NCBI RefSeq assembly: GCF_000374485.1 | Contig: NZ_KB894510.1 | Location: 1-39,049 of the forward strand | DNA: 39,049 nucleotides | Direction: 5' to 3' | DNA from: Algicola sagamiensis DSM 14643 | GTDB taxonomy: Bacteria > Pseudomonadota > Gammaproteobacteria > Enterobacterales > Alteromonadaceae | Part shown: piece after piece, positions 26,301-34,305 of the stretch | How positions within the stretch are numbered: position 1 is the stretch's first letter | Layout of the letters: every line of letters begins with the position of its first letter | Position numbers and translations under genes: made by a program | Notes under the pieces: generated by a model | The model's database searches: none | What the model was told of the DNA's origin: nothing | What the model saw: the letters and a program-made list of their open reading frames with translations, nothing else

Positions 26301-26610
26301 CAGTAAAGTGAAGCAAATACCAGGTAATGACTTTATGCTTGTGTCATTAAGCTACTTAACAGAAATGGACTGGCGACCTTATTTTGATATGTTTGGGCTT
26401 CGGTACTCTTCTTTAGCAGCGAATCAGGTCTTAAAAAACGCTAAAAAAGGTATGGTGAAAGTGGGAATGTATGTCTTAGAAGACGATTTACCACCGGCAA
26501 ATATGACCCGTGGGTTGGAATTCCTAGAGATGAATATCTCAAACTCAAGCACAGTTTGGCCACGTGCTAAATCAGGCGCTGAAAAAACACCACTAGATTG
26601 CTCGATTTAA
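23386..26610 (+). CDS. M60-family metalloprotease lipoprotein, AcfD/SslE-like
   Basis: 1074 residues. A lipoprotein signal with lipobox LSAC (Cys22) predicts anchoring in the outer membrane or surface export. A short repeat-like domain (about 40-110, ISIGGQIKP...GCNGTLVEN) resembles the divergent InlB/Big-like modules of secreted proteases. Residues about 150-500 match the N-terminal region of V. cholerae AcfD and E. coli SslE (GLIYVGKQNEHRYAAMAGNMF, PLIMSNYEHGETSISRPIYRYMGL). The peptidase domain has GWGDNHELGHNLQ: HELGH at 782-786 and Glu815 in GENSNNIF fit HEXXHX28E, the M60 gluzincin signature of mucin- and glycoprotein-degrading proteases. It is shorter than SslE (about 1500). No type II secretion genes lie here. 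Confidence 0.9.
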   Translation: MNRYFSKTKLFPLFVIVALSACFGDDKKESTDTSAKEVAVNIDAQLSIGGQIKPEKLQVTKGSTATMTVTPEPGFALNSVTGCNGTLVENQFFISNADQDCTINAEFLTKAEIATRKENHQLASEKELISYSLKTLEQSESQRKDIVQQLWKEIASPLSWHPGKFSVTLTSYKPGRTFQILRSTQDESGTPSSEGLIYVGKQNEHRYAAMAGNMFAVDPSEETSKLLKNMIQWLTGKLPSERLQIVTSHIYSRSDSHYAPYNEKIREWFKTSYAVDHVVNEANTCDQEQLKACIENVKPDLIILSNKDRSNQGYERLRSGVEMAISQQIPLIMSNYEHGETSISRPIYRYMGLVGKNNYEKRHHTSGLAQNDLTALQEFGAVQQLLKNLEQQKFDMDALHECDKNYIHCEDKEFQSAFREGAQWYRTTAQTYDESGLSVFHSENDNPVFAAGLLLADKYRSEIDYPIQQGASADWQKAMFADWAVSYARRKNIAQPDLGTFVLDKSDVVKGKNAHYKYPDTTEETKQFTIPYSGQWTTTGWYALPGKEIEIERLDSSPAILKIQLNYHRSNTNRAYQKKIYRFPLELMQRRLVLNQGETINFSTPYGGPIYVYMSGDMDSLSVRLSAKGVAKHPTITDFTDAEQITKFEKLVLDSEIPHVDLRTNGAEQHLRKDKFMKGISGDIPDVKTLLKFIEKDHLKTVYTLAGFKVQGKNLEESLPADVKEICKSAFGENDCFDADLHTRKIIQHANYDQNAHCGSGCSGNPWDASWAIDPTGWGDNHELGHNLQVKRLNVHYVEAKDRDKWTKYSKRSGENSNNIFPYFVKWKSHFIRDKQTTIISDGHMDHKDLFFAFMSDAGQVKDKTGKRVVLTPDCKIMDDGGNRFTAPWKSKKYAVHNSFRMAFYIQMALRAHEERLLNGKRLDNGFHLFTLLYQHQRIFGKYARSKNDWELARDGIGFSEFPFDGHAVYDGSKVKQIPGNDFMLVSLSYLTEMDWRPYFDMFGLRYSSLAANQVLKNAKKGMVKVGMYVLEDDLPPANMTRGLEFLEMNISNSSTVWPRAKSGAEKTPLDCSI

Positions 26611-26621
26611 TCGAAAGTGAT

Positions 26622-26843
26622 CTAATTGAGTTGAATGACGTCTGGGTGTTGCTCACTGGCATGTTCATGATAAATGTCAGCGAGAAACAAAGCGATTTCA
26701 CTCTCTGATAATTCGCTCGGGATGATCACTGAATATTCCCGACTTTTTAGACCCTTGTCAGAGTTATGAAATAAAAGCCACTCATGATCATGCCTTTGTA
26801 CAGACATGCGTTGTCCGAAAACGTTGAAATGCAACTGCTTCAT
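26622..26843 (-). CDS. Small conserved protein of unknown function (DUF7661-like)
   Basis: 73 residues, no signal or membrane segment. MKQLHFNVFGQRMSVQRHDHEWLLF followed by SVIIPSELSESEIALFLADIYHEHA looks like a family of about 70-residue proteins with a beta-hairpin and a C-terminal helix that I recall as DUF7661; this assignment is from memory and needs a profile check. A good ribosome binding site (GGAAGAG) precedes the ATG at 26843. It ends 11 bases after the convergent M60 gene. Confidence 0.65.
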   Translation of the reverse strand: MKQLHFNVFGQRMSVQRHDHEWLLFHNSDKGLKSREYSVIIPSELSESEIALFLADIYHEHASEQHPDVIQLN

Positions 26844-26925
26844 ATCTCTTCCGGTTGATAGACTGCACTCATACTTTAATAGTATTGTATGAGGCTCGTC
26901 ATTTCAAAACGAAAAAAGTGTGATT

Positions 26926-27312
26926 ATGAAAGAAGTCAGAGTCGCTATCGCAAGCATTCTTTTTTATTTAGGCGTATTTTTATGTGTTCTATTTTTTTAC
27001 TTTGACTATCACGGGTTATATTTGCTTGCTTGTATTGTCTGTTTTATCAGTGTGATGTTTATTTGGCCAAAGCGGAAAAGGAAAGAAGAAGTACCGTCAT
27101 TTTTTGTTGAAAAAATGATGAACTTATTCGAAGCCGCATTCTGTCCGATTGAAATCCTATTTTATGTATTTAGGGTAATTTTTACCTTGTTTGCAAAGTT
27201 GGCCCAGAAGACAAAATTGTTGTCTCTAAATTTATTGAGGCAATTCTATTTTATTGATTCGCAACTTCTGATGCATGTCTTGTGGCGATGTGAGAGTAAA
27301 CTTGTAAGATGA
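26926..27312 (+). CDS. Hypothetical membrane protein
   Basis: 128 residues from the ATG at 26926 (a GTG at 26920 is also possible). Two membrane helices are clear at about 6-27 and 30-47 (VAIASILFYLGVFLCVLFFYF and LLACIVCFISVMFIW), then the basic stop PKRKRKEE, and a hydrophobic stretch at about 72-92 (PIEILFYVFRVIFTLFAKL). I recognise no family. The ribosome binding site is weak, so this is a plausible but unproven gene. Confidence 0.5.
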   Translation: MKEVRVAIASILFYLGVFLCVLFFYFDYHGLYLLACIVCFISVMFIWPKRKRKEEVPSFFVEKMMNLFEAAFCPIEILFYVFRVIFTLFAKLAQKTKLLSLNLLRQFYFIDSQLLMHVLWRCESKLVR

Positions 27313-27717
27313 ATGCTCCTAATCTTAACGTTGGCAAGGACTATTTCAAGAGTCGCCTCAATCCATGAGGCTCAGGGGAGATAGAATTGATTATTTTTAA
27401 ATCTTGTCTGATTGTCGGAAGTCGCGACAGAGGAGAGATACAAAAAAGCGGAATCCTCTGAAGCGACTGCCATTTCCTTAGAAGCCGCTGTTAAGGCACG
27501 CAATGAAGTAAGCAGGTTTGCTTCTAAGGCGATGGGTATTATAGAGGTACAACCTGAACCGAAACTGAACCTAAAACAAAAACAAGAAATAATTTTAATC
27601 AGTTGATCAATCCCTATTCTACAACCACACTTTTTACCTAAATATCAACACGAATTTCTCATCCTGCATACGCATTCAGTATCAATATTCCATGTAGTGA
27701 CCATGAAGGAAACTGGT
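27313..27717. other. Intergenic stretch with a weak 64-codon ORF
   Basis: About 400 bases between two accessory genes. A TTG-start frame (27412-27606) gives an Ala/Glu/Lys-rich peptide (ATEERYKKAESSEATAISLEAAVKARNE) with no convincing ribosome binding site. Its 3' part (27548-27600, CCTGAACCGAAACTGAACCT) resembles short stretches at 29756-29790 and 29984-30010, so it may be one copy of a decayed repeat. The real promoter of the 27718 gene should be near 27610-27700, but I see no clear one. Confidence 0.35.
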
Positions 27718-29583
27718 ATGAACAAAGTCTCACTATTGACGCTCTTGTTATCTGTTTGCCATATACACATAGCTGGTGCATTTAATAGTGAAGAGCATAA
27801 GTTGATTGCTGATTTAGGTGGGGAAAAGGTGGTGATCCACCAAAACATCAAGCTGCCACCCTCAGTGACGAAGGAAAAAGATGAACATTATTTGGCATTT
27901 CTGAAAGAAGCTAAGCGATTTGCGGTAGGGTTTGATACGAATGACAGCGGAAAAGATTATGATAAAAACAGAAAAGGTGTCCAAGATAATGCATTTTGGT
28001 CAACGGTACTCAAATATCGACAAATAGAAGCTAACCAACGGATCTGGATCCCAAAGCCCTCTGAAGTTCCTGCCTCTGTAATAAAGGTTGATGCTTATAC
28101 AGGCGTGAAGCCAACACCATTTAGTCTTGGAGAATTAGTTGCACTATATGGTGACTTTCGCAGAACAACCTATTGTGACACAAGTGCAACATGTTATTTA
28201 ACCAACCATGATATTGAACAAATGAAGTTTGAACGAGCAAACTATCCTGACTTTGCGCCAAAACCGATCCCTGCTGCCACTTACTTAAGATACATTGCTT
28301 CTGGTATGGAGCCGCCGCATGGTGGACTTGGTAATGCAGTTGTGAATTCAGAAAAAGATGACGAGATCGATCAGGCAGGCTGGTGGGGTGATGAAATGCT
28401 GCGTTTGGCGAATTCGAATGATTGGCATTTTTCTAGGGTGGGGATTGCTTTTTATATTGGTATGCATCGTGCGGCTTTATTCTATGTAAAAAAAGCAATG
28501 AAAGATCCTAAATATTGGGCAACGGCTCTGCATTACGAAGCCAATGCCCTGCATGCACTCACTGATTTTTTTGCTTTGGGTCATGTCATCACCAATCGTG
28601 ATGAAACAACCTTTGGGATGCTCAAAGATGGCAAGCTACTGAACAAACCCCCTGTTATATGGCAGGAACAGGTGATCCAGCTTGGCAGCGGGCAACGTGA
28701 CCCCTCAAACGGTCGTGTTTTATTAACCGGTTTTTTACCACCAATCACACAGCTCAAAAACCAAAGAAGTGATTTTCTTCCCGCTTATCGAAGTCTTTAC
28801 ACCTGGCGCTCTTATTCCGAAAAAGACTACCACGATGTATTTAATGAAGCAGGAGCAATGGTAACGAACCTGAACGGCCGTCAGTTCAAAGTCCTCGGTG
28901 ATTCATTCTTGTATCAACTTTCTGCAGAAGATAAACAACCGATTATTGATGCTGTTGCTGCTTCCGTTCAATCTTTATTTGATGCGTCTATTGCGCTTAA
29001 GAATGGTATCACGATGAAACGGATAGGCGCTGTAGGTTCTTCTTTCTTTCGTGCATTGCAATACTTGCCTGTATTTATTGAGCAGGACAGAGAGAAGAAC
29101 TTCGTGGGCAGATATGCCTTATCAGCCCATGCCATCATCAACATCGTCGGAAATCGAATCTTTCAACAATCGAATGTGATCAGCTGTGTTGTTCCCTACT
29201 TATCAGGAGCGGATTGGGTCTCTCCCACAAAAGACACCAAGGCATGCACACAAATGAAGCGATATTTTCCTCCCATGGATACTTACAAATCGAATTGGCT
29301 GGCATCCGGTGGTAAAAGTTCAACGGCAATCGGCAATCATCCCATTCAATTTGAGGTGACAACACCATCGAAAGTCACGATTGATCTAAAGTCATCCACA
29401 GTGGACGCATACCTCTACCTGTTAAAAGACAATAAAGTCCTCGCATCAAATGACAACCATGGAAAAACGAAAAACGCCCAAATCAGCATGACACTTAAAC
29501 CTGGCGTTTACACCATCATTCCTGCAACGGCTTATCCCAAAAAGAGTGGCGATTTCGAGTTAAAGCTTCGCCAAGGGAAGTGA
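27718..29583 (+). CDS. Secreted zinc phospholipase C / P1-nuclease-fold protein with C-terminal PPC domain
   Basis: 621 residues. The start at 27718 has AAGGA 7 bases upstream and begins a signal peptide cleaved after IAGA. The mature protein then starts FNSEEHKLIADLGG, so residue +1 is aromatic and +6 is His, like Trp1/His6 of P1 nuclease. The central helix has His279, Asp283 and His289 (LHALTDFFALGH); HX3DX5H is the exact spacing of zinc ligands in B. cereus phospholipase C (118/122/128) and P1 nuclease (116/120/126). The final HX3E/D pair was not found. The last 85 residues (FEVTTPSKVTIDLKSSTVDAYLYL, DNHGKTKNAQISMTLKPGVY) form a PPC domain, common in proteins exported by vibrios. Phospholipase versus nuclease is undecided. 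Confidence 0.75.
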   Translation: MNKVSLLTLLLSVCHIHIAGAFNSEEHKLIADLGGEKVVIHQNIKLPPSVTKEKDEHYLAFLKEAKRFAVGFDTNDSGKDYDKNRKGVQDNAFWSTVLKYRQIEANQRIWIPKPSEVPASVIKVDAYTGVKPTPFSLGELVALYGDFRRTTYCDTSATCYLTNHDIEQMKFERANYPDFAPKPIPAATYLRYIASGMEPPHGGLGNAVVNSEKDDEIDQAGWWGDEMLRLANSNDWHFSRVGIAFYIGMHRAALFYVKKAMKDPKYWATALHYEANALHALTDFFALGHVITNRDETTFGMLKDGKLLNKPPVIWQEQVIQLGSGQRDPSNGRVLLTGFLPPITQLKNQRSDFLPAYRSLYTWRSYSEKDYHDVFNEAGAMVTNLNGRQFKVLGDSFLYQLSAEDKQPIIDAVAASVQSLFDASIALKNGITMKRIGAVGSSFFRALQYLPVFIEQDREKNFVGRYALSAHAIINIVGNRIFQQSNVISCVVPYLSGADWVSPTKDTKACTQMKRYFPPMDTYKSNWLASGGKSSTAIGNHPIQFEVTTPSKVTIDLKSSTVDAYLYLLKDNKVLASNDNHGKTKNAQISMTLKPGVYTIIPATAYPKKSGDFELKLRQGK

Positions 29584-30133
29584 GTTAGAGGAAGTTAGCT
29601 GAGAAAAAGTTGAAGCCGTAACAAGGTCAAAGAGTGAAGGACCTTTCTACCCAGATACGGCTTCAGAACCAGATACTCAAGAGAATGAGTGTATTGAGGC
29701 TATTCACAAAAATCTGATTCGCTGGTTATTATAAGGGAACAAACTGAATCAAAGATGAACCTGAAGCAGAAACGGAATATGTTTTTAATAAGTCTTCAAC
29801 GGAAATGAGCTTGATAGTGAAGGATAGAAACTGAAGAGGTGGACACCGTAAAAGTGGCAAAAGGGGAAGATATTTGTCCATCTGATACGGCATCCATTCC
29901 GGCCAAAAAAGTGGTTAACTAAATAGAGTGATGAAGCCAATTTAGTGGTTTTTAAGCCGAAAAAACACATTATAAATGAATAACCTGAACAGAAGCTGAA
30001 CCTGATCGATGGACGATGAATAATTCTTGCAGGGTAGGTTAGTGACTGTTAGTTGGTAATTTGGAATTGTTCTTAGACGAAATAGGTCATTGATTACTTA
30101 AAACCAAATGAAATATATGACCACGTAACTTTT
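29584..30133. other. Gene-free gap with degenerate internal repeats
   Basis: 550 bases with no supportable gene. A stretch at 29611-29662 (GAAGCCGTAACAAGGTCAAA ... GATACGGCTTC) recurs in degraded form at 29840-29892 (GACACCGTAAAAGTGGCAAA ... GATACGGCATC). Motifs like CCTGAAGCAGAAACGG and CCTGAACAGAAGCTGAACCT also recur at 29760 and 29984. The pattern looks like decayed duplicated coding sequence. Confidence 0.45.
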
Positions 30134-30436
30134 TCAGGTATGTGTTGATGGTGCCATAATCAGTGACTCAGCTGGGATCCCTAAACCTTGATGTAGATTC
30201 CGGATCATTTTTAATGTCAATGAGCGTTTACGGTTTAATATCCCATAGACTCGAGTACTTTGACCAATCATCGGCTCCAGATCTTTTATAGTTAAGCCCT
30301 TACGCTCCATTTCAAACTTGATAACTTCAACTGGATCTGGCAAATCCATAGGGAAATGTTTTGCTTCATAAGCTTCAATAAGTGTAACGATGACGTCTAG
30401 CTTTTTTCCCTCTGGTGTATCATAGGGACCCCCCAT
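30134..30436 (-). pseudogene. HigA-type antitoxin, N-terminally truncated by frameshift
   Basis: The open frame gives 100 residues of the COG5499 HigA-type antitoxin/regulator: TPEGKKLDVIVTLIEAYEAKHFPMDLPDPVEVIKFEMERKGLT, then the helix-turn-helix LEPMIGQSTRVYGILNRKRSLTLKMIRNLHQGLGIP. Intact members have about 20-25 more residues. On the minus strand upstream of the Met, a different frame reads KAVEDALLGWG, fitting that missing part, and the frames meet at a run of six G (30430-30435, CCCCCC on the plus strand). A one-base slip is the simplest explanation. No HigB toxin frame is seen upstream. The shortened protein could still be made, and it sits next to the hsdM promoter. Confidence 0.7.
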
Positions 30437-30489
30437 CCCAGCAGCGCATCTTCAACTGCCTTAAAAAACAGTTTTTTTGTTAGATGTCG

Positions 30490-30518
30490 CTGTCACCATA
30501 TGAGCTGTAGGGTATAAT
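30490..30518 (+). promoter_or_regulatory. Likely sigma70 promoter of the hsd operon
   Basis: CTGTCA (30490-30495) and a perfect TATAAT (30513-30518), spaced 17 bases, lie 36 bases before the hsdM ATG. The site is also just upstream of the divergent antitoxin remnant, so the HigA-type protein could have bound here. Confidence 0.6.
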
Positions 30519-30553
30519 CACCGCCATTTTCGCCAGATTGACTACAAGAACTT

Positions 30554-32896
30554 ATGACCAACAACAATTTCTCCCAAACCGCTGCCTTTATCTGGTCGGT
30601 CGCTGACCTGCTTCGCGGTGACTTCAAGCAATCTCAATATGGCCGCGTGATCTTACCGTTTACGCTACTTCGTCGCCTTGAGTGTGTGCTTGAACCAAGC
30701 AAAGATGCTGTGGTTGCAGAGCATGAACGCATCAAAACGATGAATCTGCCAGAAGAGGCACAGGAAAAGTTCTTGCTGCGTGCTACACAGTCACCAACGG
30801 ATCCTGATGGTTTGTCGTTCTTCAATACCTCGCCAATGAACCTTGGCAAGATGGGCCAAAGCAACATCAAAGCGAACCTTGAAAAGTACGTGCAGTCATT
30901 CTCCAAAGATGCGCGTGAGATCTTCGAGCATTTCAAGTTCGATGAATTTGTTGGACAGCTGGAAGATGCCAACCTGCTTTACAAAGTGGTGAAGAAGTTT
31001 GCCACCACCGATCTGAGCCCAACGAGGATTTCTAACTATGAGATGGGCTTGGTGTTTGAAGAGCTGATCCGTCGCTTTGCCGAATCGTCCAACGAAACGG
31101 CGGGTGAACACTTTACCCCGCGTGACATCGTGCGCCTGACGACCTCATTGGTGTTTATGGAAGACGATGAAGCCCTCACCAAAGATGGCATCATCCGTAC
31201 CATCTATGACCCAACAGCGGGCACAGGCGGCTTCCTCTCTTCTGGCATGGAATACGTGCACGAACTCAACCCGAAAGCGGTGATGCGTGCTTTTGGTCAG
31301 GAGCTAAACCCAGAGTCCTACGCGATTTGTAAGGCAGATATGCTCATCAAAGGGCAAGATGTTAGCCGTATCAAGCTGGGTAACACGCTATCAAATGATC
31401 AACTGCCAGCCGACAAGTTTGACTACATGCTGTCTAACCCACCGTTTGGCGTGGATTGGAAAAAGATTGAGGGTGAAATCAAAGATGAACACCTTCAGAA
31501 AGGCTTTGATGGACGCTTTGGCGCAGGTTTGCCGCGTGTGTCTGATGGCTCGCTGCTGTTCTTGATGCACCTTGTCAGTAAGATGCGTCCAGTCTCTTGG
31601 CAAAAAGAGAAGAACGTTGCTAATCGAGTCACCGATGGTGGCCGTATTGGCATCATCCTAAATGGCTCGCCGCTGTTTACCGGTGGTGCGGGTAGCGGTG
31701 AAAGTGAAATTCGTCGCTACATCTTAGAAGCTGACCTGCTTGAAGCGATTGTCGCGCTACCAACCGACATGTTCTATAACACAGGTATTGCAACCTATGT
31801 TTGGGTTCTGACCAACAAGAAAGACGCAGAGCGTAAAGGCAAAGTGCAGCTTATCAATGCTGCCAACTTGAGCCAAAAAATGCGCAAGTCGCTTGGCTCT
31901 AAGCGTCACTTCCTGACCGATGAAGAAATCCGTGCTATCACCAAAAACTTTGGTGAGTTTGTTGAAACCGATACCCTGACCGAAAGCGGCAAACAACTAA
32001 CTGCTAAGATTTTTGATACCCATGAATTCGGCTACCGCCGCCTGACCATCGAACGTCCATTACGTTTGTCTGCGCAAATTACAGATGCAGCGGTAGAATC
32101 ACTGCGCTTTGCGCCGAAGCCGTTTAACGCCGTGATGCAGGCAGTCTTTGCGCAGTTTGGCTCGGAGTGGACGGAAGATACGTATGGCACGCTGATTGAA
32201 GTGGAAGCTGAAGTGCGTGCGCTGATCAAAGCGGATTTCCCTGAGCTAAAAGAAAAGCAAATCAAAGACGTACTGGATAGAAAACTGTGGCTAAGCCAAA
32301 AAACATTAATGGATAACGCCAAAGCCCTGCAAGTTGCGGTTGGTGATAACCTTGGCGGTAAATCGAAACAGTCTGATGACTTCAACCAGTTTGAACTGAC
32401 TCTGAAAGGCGCATTCAAGGCAACTGGTATCAAGTTCGATGCCAAGCAGAAGAAACAGTTTATTGATGCGGTCACTTGGAAGAACCAAGATGCCGAACCT
32501 GTGGTAAAAAAAGTGCGAAAAGAAGATGCACAGCCACTATATGGTGCTTTTGCCTACAGCGGTAGCGTCAAGGAATGGCAGGGTAAAGTGGTTGAATTCC
32601 AACAAGATGGAGACTTGCGTGATAACGAGAACGTTCCGCTAGATCCAAATGTGAGCACATCAACTCTGATTGAAAGTTACTTTAAACGCGAAGTGCAGCC
32701 ACACGTCGCCGATGCGTGGATGAACGCGGACAAGCGCGATGACAAAGACAATGAGATTGGTGTGGTGGGTTATGAAATTCCATTTAACCGCCATTTCTAT
32801 GTTTACCAACCACCACGCGCACTGGAAGCAATTGATGCCGATTTGGATGCAGTGAGTGCCGATATTATGAAGTTACTGCAAGAGGTGCATTCGTAA
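30554..32896 (+). CDS. hsdM: Type I restriction-modification DNA methyltransferase subunit M
   Basis: 780 residues. It methylates adenine in the target set by HsdS and forms M2S or R2M2S complexes. The N-terminal helical domain ([32 protein letters not shown]) is followed by SAM motif [11 protein letters not shown] (from Asp219) and catalytic motif IV NPPFG (from Asn295), with [11 protein letters not shown] between. About 250 extra residues at the C-terminus (from about 500) exceed the classic EcoKI-type M (about 530) and match the long M subunits common in gammaproteobacteria. The stop overlaps the hsdS start by one base. The base composition looks more GC-rich than the flanks by eye. Confidence 0.96.
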   Translation: MTNNNFSQTAAFIWSVADLLRGDFKQSQYGRVILPFTLLRRLECVLEPSKDAVVAEHERIKTMNLPEEAQEKFLLRATQSPTDPDGLSFFNTSPMNLGKMGQSNIKANLEKYVQSFSKDAREIFEHFKFDEFVGQLEDANLLYKVVKKFATTDLSPTRISNYEMGLVFEELIRRFAESSNETAGEHFTPRDIVRLTTSLVFMEDDEALTKDGIIRTIYDPTAGTGGFLSSGMEYVHELNPKAVMRAFGQELNPESYAICKADMLIKGQDVSRIKLGNTLSNDQLPADKFDYMLSNPPFGVDWKKIEGEIKDEHLQKGFDGRFGAGLPRVSDGSLLFLMHLVSKMRPVSWQKEKNVANRVTDGGRIGIILNGSPLFTGGAGSGESEIRRYILEADLLEAIVALPTDMFYNTGIATYVWVLTNKKDAERKGKVQLINAANLSQKMRKSLGSKRHFLTDEEIRAITKNFGEFVETDTLTESGKQLTAKIFDTHEFGYRRLTIERPLRLSAQITDAAVESLRFAPKPFNAVMQAVFAQFGSEWTEDTYGTLIEVEAEVRALIKADFPELKEKQIKDVLDRKLWLSQKTLMDNAKALQVAVGDNLGGKSKQSDDFNQFELTLKGAFKATGIKFDAKQKKQFIDAVTWKNQDAEPVVKKVRKEDAQPLYGAFAYSGSVKEWQGKVVEFQQDGDLRDNENVPLDPNVSTSTLIESYFKREVQPHVADAWMNADKRDDKDNEIGVVGYEIPFNRHFYVYQPPRALEAIDADLDAVSADIMKLLQEVHS

Positions 32897-34221
32897 TGGC
32901 GAAATATTCACGTTACCCTTCATACAAAGAAGTGGATTTAGATTACGTCAAAACTATCCCTGACGGTTGGAAATATGCTTCATTATCGAAGCTCTTTCGC
33001 ATACAAGCTGGGGGAGATGTCCAATCTAAGTTTTTCTCCACAGTGAAAACAGCGTCCCACTCATATCCGATTTATACAAATGCTAACGATGCAAAGGCTG
33101 TATACGGCTATACGTCACAATCAAATTACTCTAGAAATTCGATTACAGTTAGTGGAAGAGGTGAAGTCGGGTTTGCCGTATACCGAGATCATGATTTTGA
33201 TGCAATTATACGATTGTTAGTGCTTAGCCCTATAGTTGCTCTAGACTGCCGATTCTTCGCTTATTTCATAAATGAGGTCATAGATTTTAACGTTCAAAGC
33301 TCTGCTATCGGGCAGTTATCAACCCTTCAGATTTCACCATATAAGGTACTAATTCCCAGCAGAGAAGAGCAAACCCAAATCGCCAACTTCCTCGATCACG
33401 AAACCGCCAAAATCGACACCTTGACCGAAAAGCAGCAGCAACTGATTAAGCTGCTGAAAGAAAAACGTCAAGCGGTGATCAGCCATGCGGTGACTAAGGG
33501 CTTGAACCCTGAAGCACCAATGAAAGATTCTGGTGTGGAGTGGTTAGGGGAAGTGCCTGAGCATTGGCGTATGAAACCTCTTCGCTACCTAGGTTCGTGT
33601 CAAAATGGGATAAATATCGGTGCTGAATTCTTCGGATCTGGCTATCCATTTGTAAGTTATGGCGATGCATATAAAAATTACTCTTTGCCAACAAGTGTCG
33701 CAGGGCTAGTGCGTTCAACAGAGAAAGACAGAGAAGCTTATTCACTTCTACGTGGAGATGTATTGTTTACTCGAACATCGGAAACGATTGAGGAAATTGG
33801 ATTATCATCTGTTTGTCTAGACTCTATTCCTGAGGCTACTTTTGCAGGTTTTCTAATTCGTTTTAGACCCTCTGAGTTAACGCTACACCCAGAGTTTTCA
33901 AAATTTAGCTTTAGAAACCAATTGATAAGAACATTCTTCGTAAAGGAGATGAACTTGGTCACCAGGGCCTCATTGAGCCAGGAGCTATTGAAAAAACTTC
34001 CTGTTCCACTTCCTCCTTTGGAGGAGCAAATAGAAATTGCGGAATTTCTTGGTGCTCAAGAGGAGCGTTTTCAGAGCCTGTTTGACAATACAGAAAAGGC
34101 TATTCAGCTCTTAAAGGAGCGCCGAACAGCCCTCATCTCCGCCGCCGTCACAGGCAAAATCGATGTGCGCAATTGGCAAGCACCAACACCACAAGTTCAA
34201 ACGCTGGAACAAACCGCTTAG
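32896..34221 (+). CDS. hsdS: Type I restriction-modification specificity subunit S
   Basis: 441 residues, with two target-recognition domains and two conserved helical spacers. TRD1 is at about 15-150 (IPDGWKYASLSKLFRIQAGGDVQ). The central conserved region is REEQTQIANFLDHETAKIDTLTEKQQQLIKLLKEKRQAVISHAVTKGLNPEA (split at about 155-205). TRD2 follows GVEWLGEVPEHW (about 215-365). The distal conserved region LEEQIEIAEFLG...LLKERRTALISAAVTGKIDVR closes it. The two half-site sequences cannot be read from the protein alone. The TRDs use more AT-rich codons than the spacers, as expected of exchangeable domains. Confidence 0.95.
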   Translation: MAKYSRYPSYKEVDLDYVKTIPDGWKYASLSKLFRIQAGGDVQSKFFSTVKTASHSYPIYTNANDAKAVYGYTSQSNYSRNSITVSGRGEVGFAVYRDHDFDAIIRLLVLSPIVALDCRFFAYFINEVIDFNVQSSAIGQLSTLQISPYKVLIPSREEQTQIANFLDHETAKIDTLTEKQQQLIKLLKEKRQAVISHAVTKGLNPEAPMKDSGVEWLGEVPEHWRMKPLRYLGSCQNGINIGAEFFGSGYPFVSYGDAYKNYSLPTSVAGLVRSTEKDREAYSLLRGDVLFTRTSETIEEIGLSSVCLDSIPEATFAGFLIRFRPSELTLHPEFSKFSFRNQLIRTFFVKEMNLVTRASLSQELLKKLPVPLPPLEEQIEIAEFLGAQEERFQSLFDNTEKAIQLLKERRTALISAAVTGKIDVRNWQAPTPQVQTLEQTA

Positions 34222-34228
34222 TCCTATT

Positions 34229-34262
34229 GCCACTCTAGCTTAAGAAAGCAGAGTGGCTTTTT
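34229..34262 (+). terminator. Rho-independent terminator between hsdS and hsdR
   Basis: GCCACTCT (34229-34236) pairs with AGAGTGGC (34250-34257), the inner GCTT/AAGC can extend the stem, and TTTTT follows. It splits hsdMS from hsdR, which would therefore need read-through or its own promoter. Confidence 0.8.
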
Positions 34263-34281
34263 ATTTCAGTTAGCTAATTTA

Positions 34282-34299
34282 AAGAACAAGAACAAGAAC
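34282..34299 (+). repeat. Three tandem AAGAAC hexamers just before the hsdR start
   Basis: AAGAAC occurs at 34282-34287, 34288-34293 and 34294-34299, ending 6 bases before the hsdR ATG. This is where the ribosome binding site should be, and no proper Shine-Dalgarno is visible. Changes in copy number could alter hsdR translation. Confidence 0.6.
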
Positions 34300-34305
34300 A
34301 AAATA

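Noticed and set aside
27412-27606. A 64-residue protein gene
   Set aside because: TTG start without a ribosome binding site, low-complexity composition and similarity to nearby repeat debris; kept only as a note on the gap.
29584-30133. A CRISPR array
   Set aside because: The repeated stretches are few, degenerate and irregularly spaced, with no constant repeat unit and no cas genes.
33036-34140. Phase-variable hsdS inversion
   Set aside because: There is only one hsdS and no second or partial copy or inverted repeats in the window to recombine with.
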